A stretch of 64,000 bases of DNA from Marthasterias glacialis (taxonomy: Eukaryota > Echinodermata > Asteroidea > Forcipulatida > Asteriidae): positions 12,932,731-12,996,730 of the forward strand of contig OU452225.1 in the NCBI GenBank assembly GCA_911728455.2. The letters are read 5' to 3'. Made by a program: the position numbers and the translations under genes. Below the pieces are notes generated by a model that saw only the letters and a program-made list of their open reading frames with translations, did no database searches and was not told where the DNA came from. Shown piece by piece: positions 61,246 through 64,000 of this stretch (its first letter is position 1; each line of letters opens with the position of its first letter).

Positions 61246-64000
61246 GAGATACACAGCAATCTCCTCATATTATATCCCCAAACAAAGTTAATGTGATAAA
61301 GCAAACAGTTAAAGTTTAACTTCTTGGTGCGTTCTCTGAACCCAGGCCCTCCTTCAGCACCTTCAAGTATACAGCAATCACACTCCAATCCGGGGTATTA
61401 TAATGTCAAGATCCGGGGGGGGGGGGATATCAGTGTCTGGACTTGGATGAATTTTTTGCGGGGTCAGAGTTCACCTATTGCAACTTGACTCACAGCGCAC
61501 CTTTAACTTGCAAGTGCAAATATTTTGATGGGTGTTAGAAATGTTCACGAGTTAAATGTTTCTTCTTGCTCCCCTACCCTCTTCGTCTCCTATCTCTTCA
61601 ACATCATTTTTTTCTCTCTCTCTCTCGGCATGTCCTCTTTCAAAAGGGGAAAAAAAAGTTCTCTTTTCCCACCTTCCAAATTAATATTTTCTTCACGTCA
61701 TTTACCCATTTCTGATTTCCCCACTTGACAGCAATTTTTTTTTACTCCACACCTTAAAGTATTTGTAGTTCGGTCATCCAATAGGCACTGCACAAGATGT
61801 CTCCACGCAAGATCTTCCCCCGGGAACGGTAACTTAATGCCCAATCTGCGCTTAGCAACGCCTCCTTTTGGAGCGCAACTCAAGCAATTCGGCAGGTTCC
61901 GGTATCCTTTACAGCTCACCGTGTGCCAGCGATTCTTCACCGGGGGAAATCTCGGGAGCACCCGGTGTAACCCAAGATGCAATTTGCACCCCCTACAAAC
62001 AAAAAAAGTGAAATCGGTGCACGGAATCTTCTCCCAACGTCTAAAGACACTTTGAAATGGTTAACAAAATTAAGGGTCATACTCAGATATTTTACTTTGT
62101 ATTTCAACTCTTTGATCTGAACTGAAGATGCATCGGACAAAATAACAAGATAGATGGTTCGTACGTCAACAAAAGATGCCAAGAATACCTTGCAGTCAAC
62201 CTCCTTTCCACGTGGAATCTTCACCCGCTGAGCGCTATGGCAAAATGCGTATGATCTCGAATGATTTGCGATTGAATGTTGTGTTTTGTGTGGACTTGTG
62301 TTCACCTCGATCATATGGGATCTCTTTTCACTATCCAGATTGTTGGCCATTGTTTCACGGCTCCTACTCCAATCTATATTTGACCGAGATTGGCCGACTA
62401 CTATTGTACTTCGTTTGTCTTTGCTGCCCGTCTTTTTTCCTCCTCATGCCGTCATCAAACCCCAGTCGCGTCGGGGGCAAATCATTGCACCAAAGCGTAC
62501 CAGCGGCCGGGTATAGCGCTGCGGTCGAGTTATTGCTCCCCGCAGCGAGCGGGCCGACCCTATAACGTTCCCACCTACAATGGGGAGTAGCCGTGCTTCA
62601 ACGTGGTGCAGTTGGCGAGAGATTTGAAAGAAACAGCAGGGGGCCGGCCAGTCTACCGAAGACAGTTTCCCCTCCCCGAACCTCACGTCACAGCGGGGTT
62701 GTGGCAACACGGAGACAACATACAATGCTTGGTCTAATGTGCCCGCTTCCGAGACGAAAAATGCGGGGAAGGGAGGCCCGATAGGTAATCTAATAGACAC
62801 AAAATGCCATGCACGGAGAGGCCGAGACAATGTTGCTGCCCCGGGCGGCCTACAACATGTAATTCATACATTCAGAATATCAACGCTGGGCCATTTGATG
62901 GTTTTCACGGTGGAACAAAGTCCACAAATACACTGGGAATCCTCATTGTCTTCCTAACATTGTTGGTGCAATATGATTTCCGCATTTGAAACGGCGAATT
63001 CATACTAGGAAAGACGGAGAAAGAAGAAAAACACATCGTGTGGGCATTTGACCCCAAGTCAATTAAAAAAAATAATCTTCGAGTTTTATAAAAATGTTTT
63101 GCCAAACTGAAATAATAACCAGAAACTTTCATGTTCGTTAATTCCCCACCGAACAATTGCATGAGGTGCCTCACAAACTGACTTAAATTTTAAATCAAAA
63201 CTGTCAACAAATTATACATATTAAACATATTGATATACATATTGATTTATGATGATTTCTATAAATATTTTCAGAATGTCGTATACTACGAAATTCGAGG
63301 TTGTAACACTAACTGCCGACATGAAATTAGATAAAAACACCCATCTTCCTGCAGTTGTTTACTTTATGTTTTTTGTTTTTGTTTTATTTTTCATCAAATT
63401 AGTCGATCCTCAAAACGATTGATGTTTTGTCATGGATTTTTATGCACATTTAATTATGTGCTTCTTTCGGTTGAATCGAAATCAGCAATGGTGATTTTGG
63501 TTTTAGTCTTCAGGTTTTAGCCATTTTGTCGACTCGAGAATTTCAGAATGAAATATTTCTTTGCAGGATTGTACTGGTCTGAAGTTTGTAAGCAGTGGGC
63601 TTTCAGGTTGGAATTAATTTAGTTTTCGTTTCTGTTTTTAAAAATTGTTTTACCATTCAATTACTTTGTCTTTAAACTGTTGTTTTAACTAAAGACTTCA
63701 CAAGCCAACACGATATAAGAGTTCAATATTGTGTTGTGTAAATATTGTATGGTACTTTGATAGAAAAGTCCTTGGTGAATTGTAAAACATTTTGTACACC
63801 TTTTATCAATATTTTTTAAATTTATTTTCCTGTTCTGACTCCTACCTGAAGAATCAATTCTGTGACGATACATAAAATAAACGATTGTTTTGAAGTCGTC
63901 GAATAATACTTAAACAGAAGTAATGTTGATCAAGAAGATTTGTAAACATGGCGAGTAGTCAAGCCATCGTACAGTAAATCTTGCAGTGACACCAGGCGCC
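61246..64000. other. Non-coding, with a CpG-rich patch
   Basis: 62440-62780 is GC- and CpG-rich, with overlapping open frames up to 129 codons on both strands, none recognisable. It may be a regulatory island or the edge of an unseen gene. 61800-61980 has inverted GC-rich motifs (TTCCCCCGG/CCGGGGGAA). The last kilobase is AT-rich with no feature. A G13 tract lies near 61417. Confidence 0.45.

Overview
Animal (metazoan) genomic DNA, AT-rich, with one confidently recognised gene: an intronless forkhead transcription factor of the FoxD class, on the + strand at 5739..6905. The single-exon 388-residue protein has a FoxD-type forkhead domain and a Groucho-recruiting eh1-type motif. Nothing in the window looks bacterial or viral. 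The short foldback repeats with interspersed 'GGGCCC...AAGCTG' ends, the abundant poly(G)/poly(C) tracts and the FoxD sequence suggest an invertebrate deuterostome. An echinoderm is my best guess, but that is inference with low confidence.

Layout. 1-234 is a (CAA)n microsatellite. 235-4680 is non-coding, with a hairpin-dense CpG-rich patch near 820-1050 and two further strong inverted repeats (1751-1786, 1905-1981). 4681-5738 is the presumed FoxD upstream region and 5' leader. FoxD follows. Downstream, a consensus splice donor lies 90 bp after the stop codon and a strong acceptor lies at about 8801, so a spliced 3' UTR or an extra exon is possible. From about 9.1 kb to the end (55 kb) I find no convincing gene: the open frames there are short, AT-rich or microsatellite-driven. 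This is a gene desert, as is common around developmental transcription factors.

The desert is a graveyard of small terminal-inverted-repeat (TIR) elements. Two copies of a hAT-like MITE (28413-28759 and 40364-40614) have intact, exactly matching 8-bp target duplications. The second is nested inside another foldback element (about 40311-40661), whose relative at 35583-35692 is itself nested in a third family (35419-35740, second copy 61018-61245). Other foldback elements lie at 30899-31103, 36308-36470, 43796-43953, 49589-49740 and 56259-56746; the last interrupts a G-rich degenerate repeat. A palindrome-centred family occurs at 34385-34530 and 39181-39320. A longer dispersed repeat occurs at 44735-45130 (+) and 58145-58600 (-).

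Degenerate tandem arrays occur at 22180-22690, 32195-32440, 38770-39175 and 50885-51440. The last two share a unit. A 500-bp compound (TTTGTG/GTT)n microsatellite occupies 34545-35052. No RNA gene, CRISPR or autonomous transposon coding region was found. I did not find evidence of a new multi-gene system. The most notable observations are the layered MITE insertions, the two shared tandem arrays, the palindrome family and the possible alternative 3' end of FoxD.
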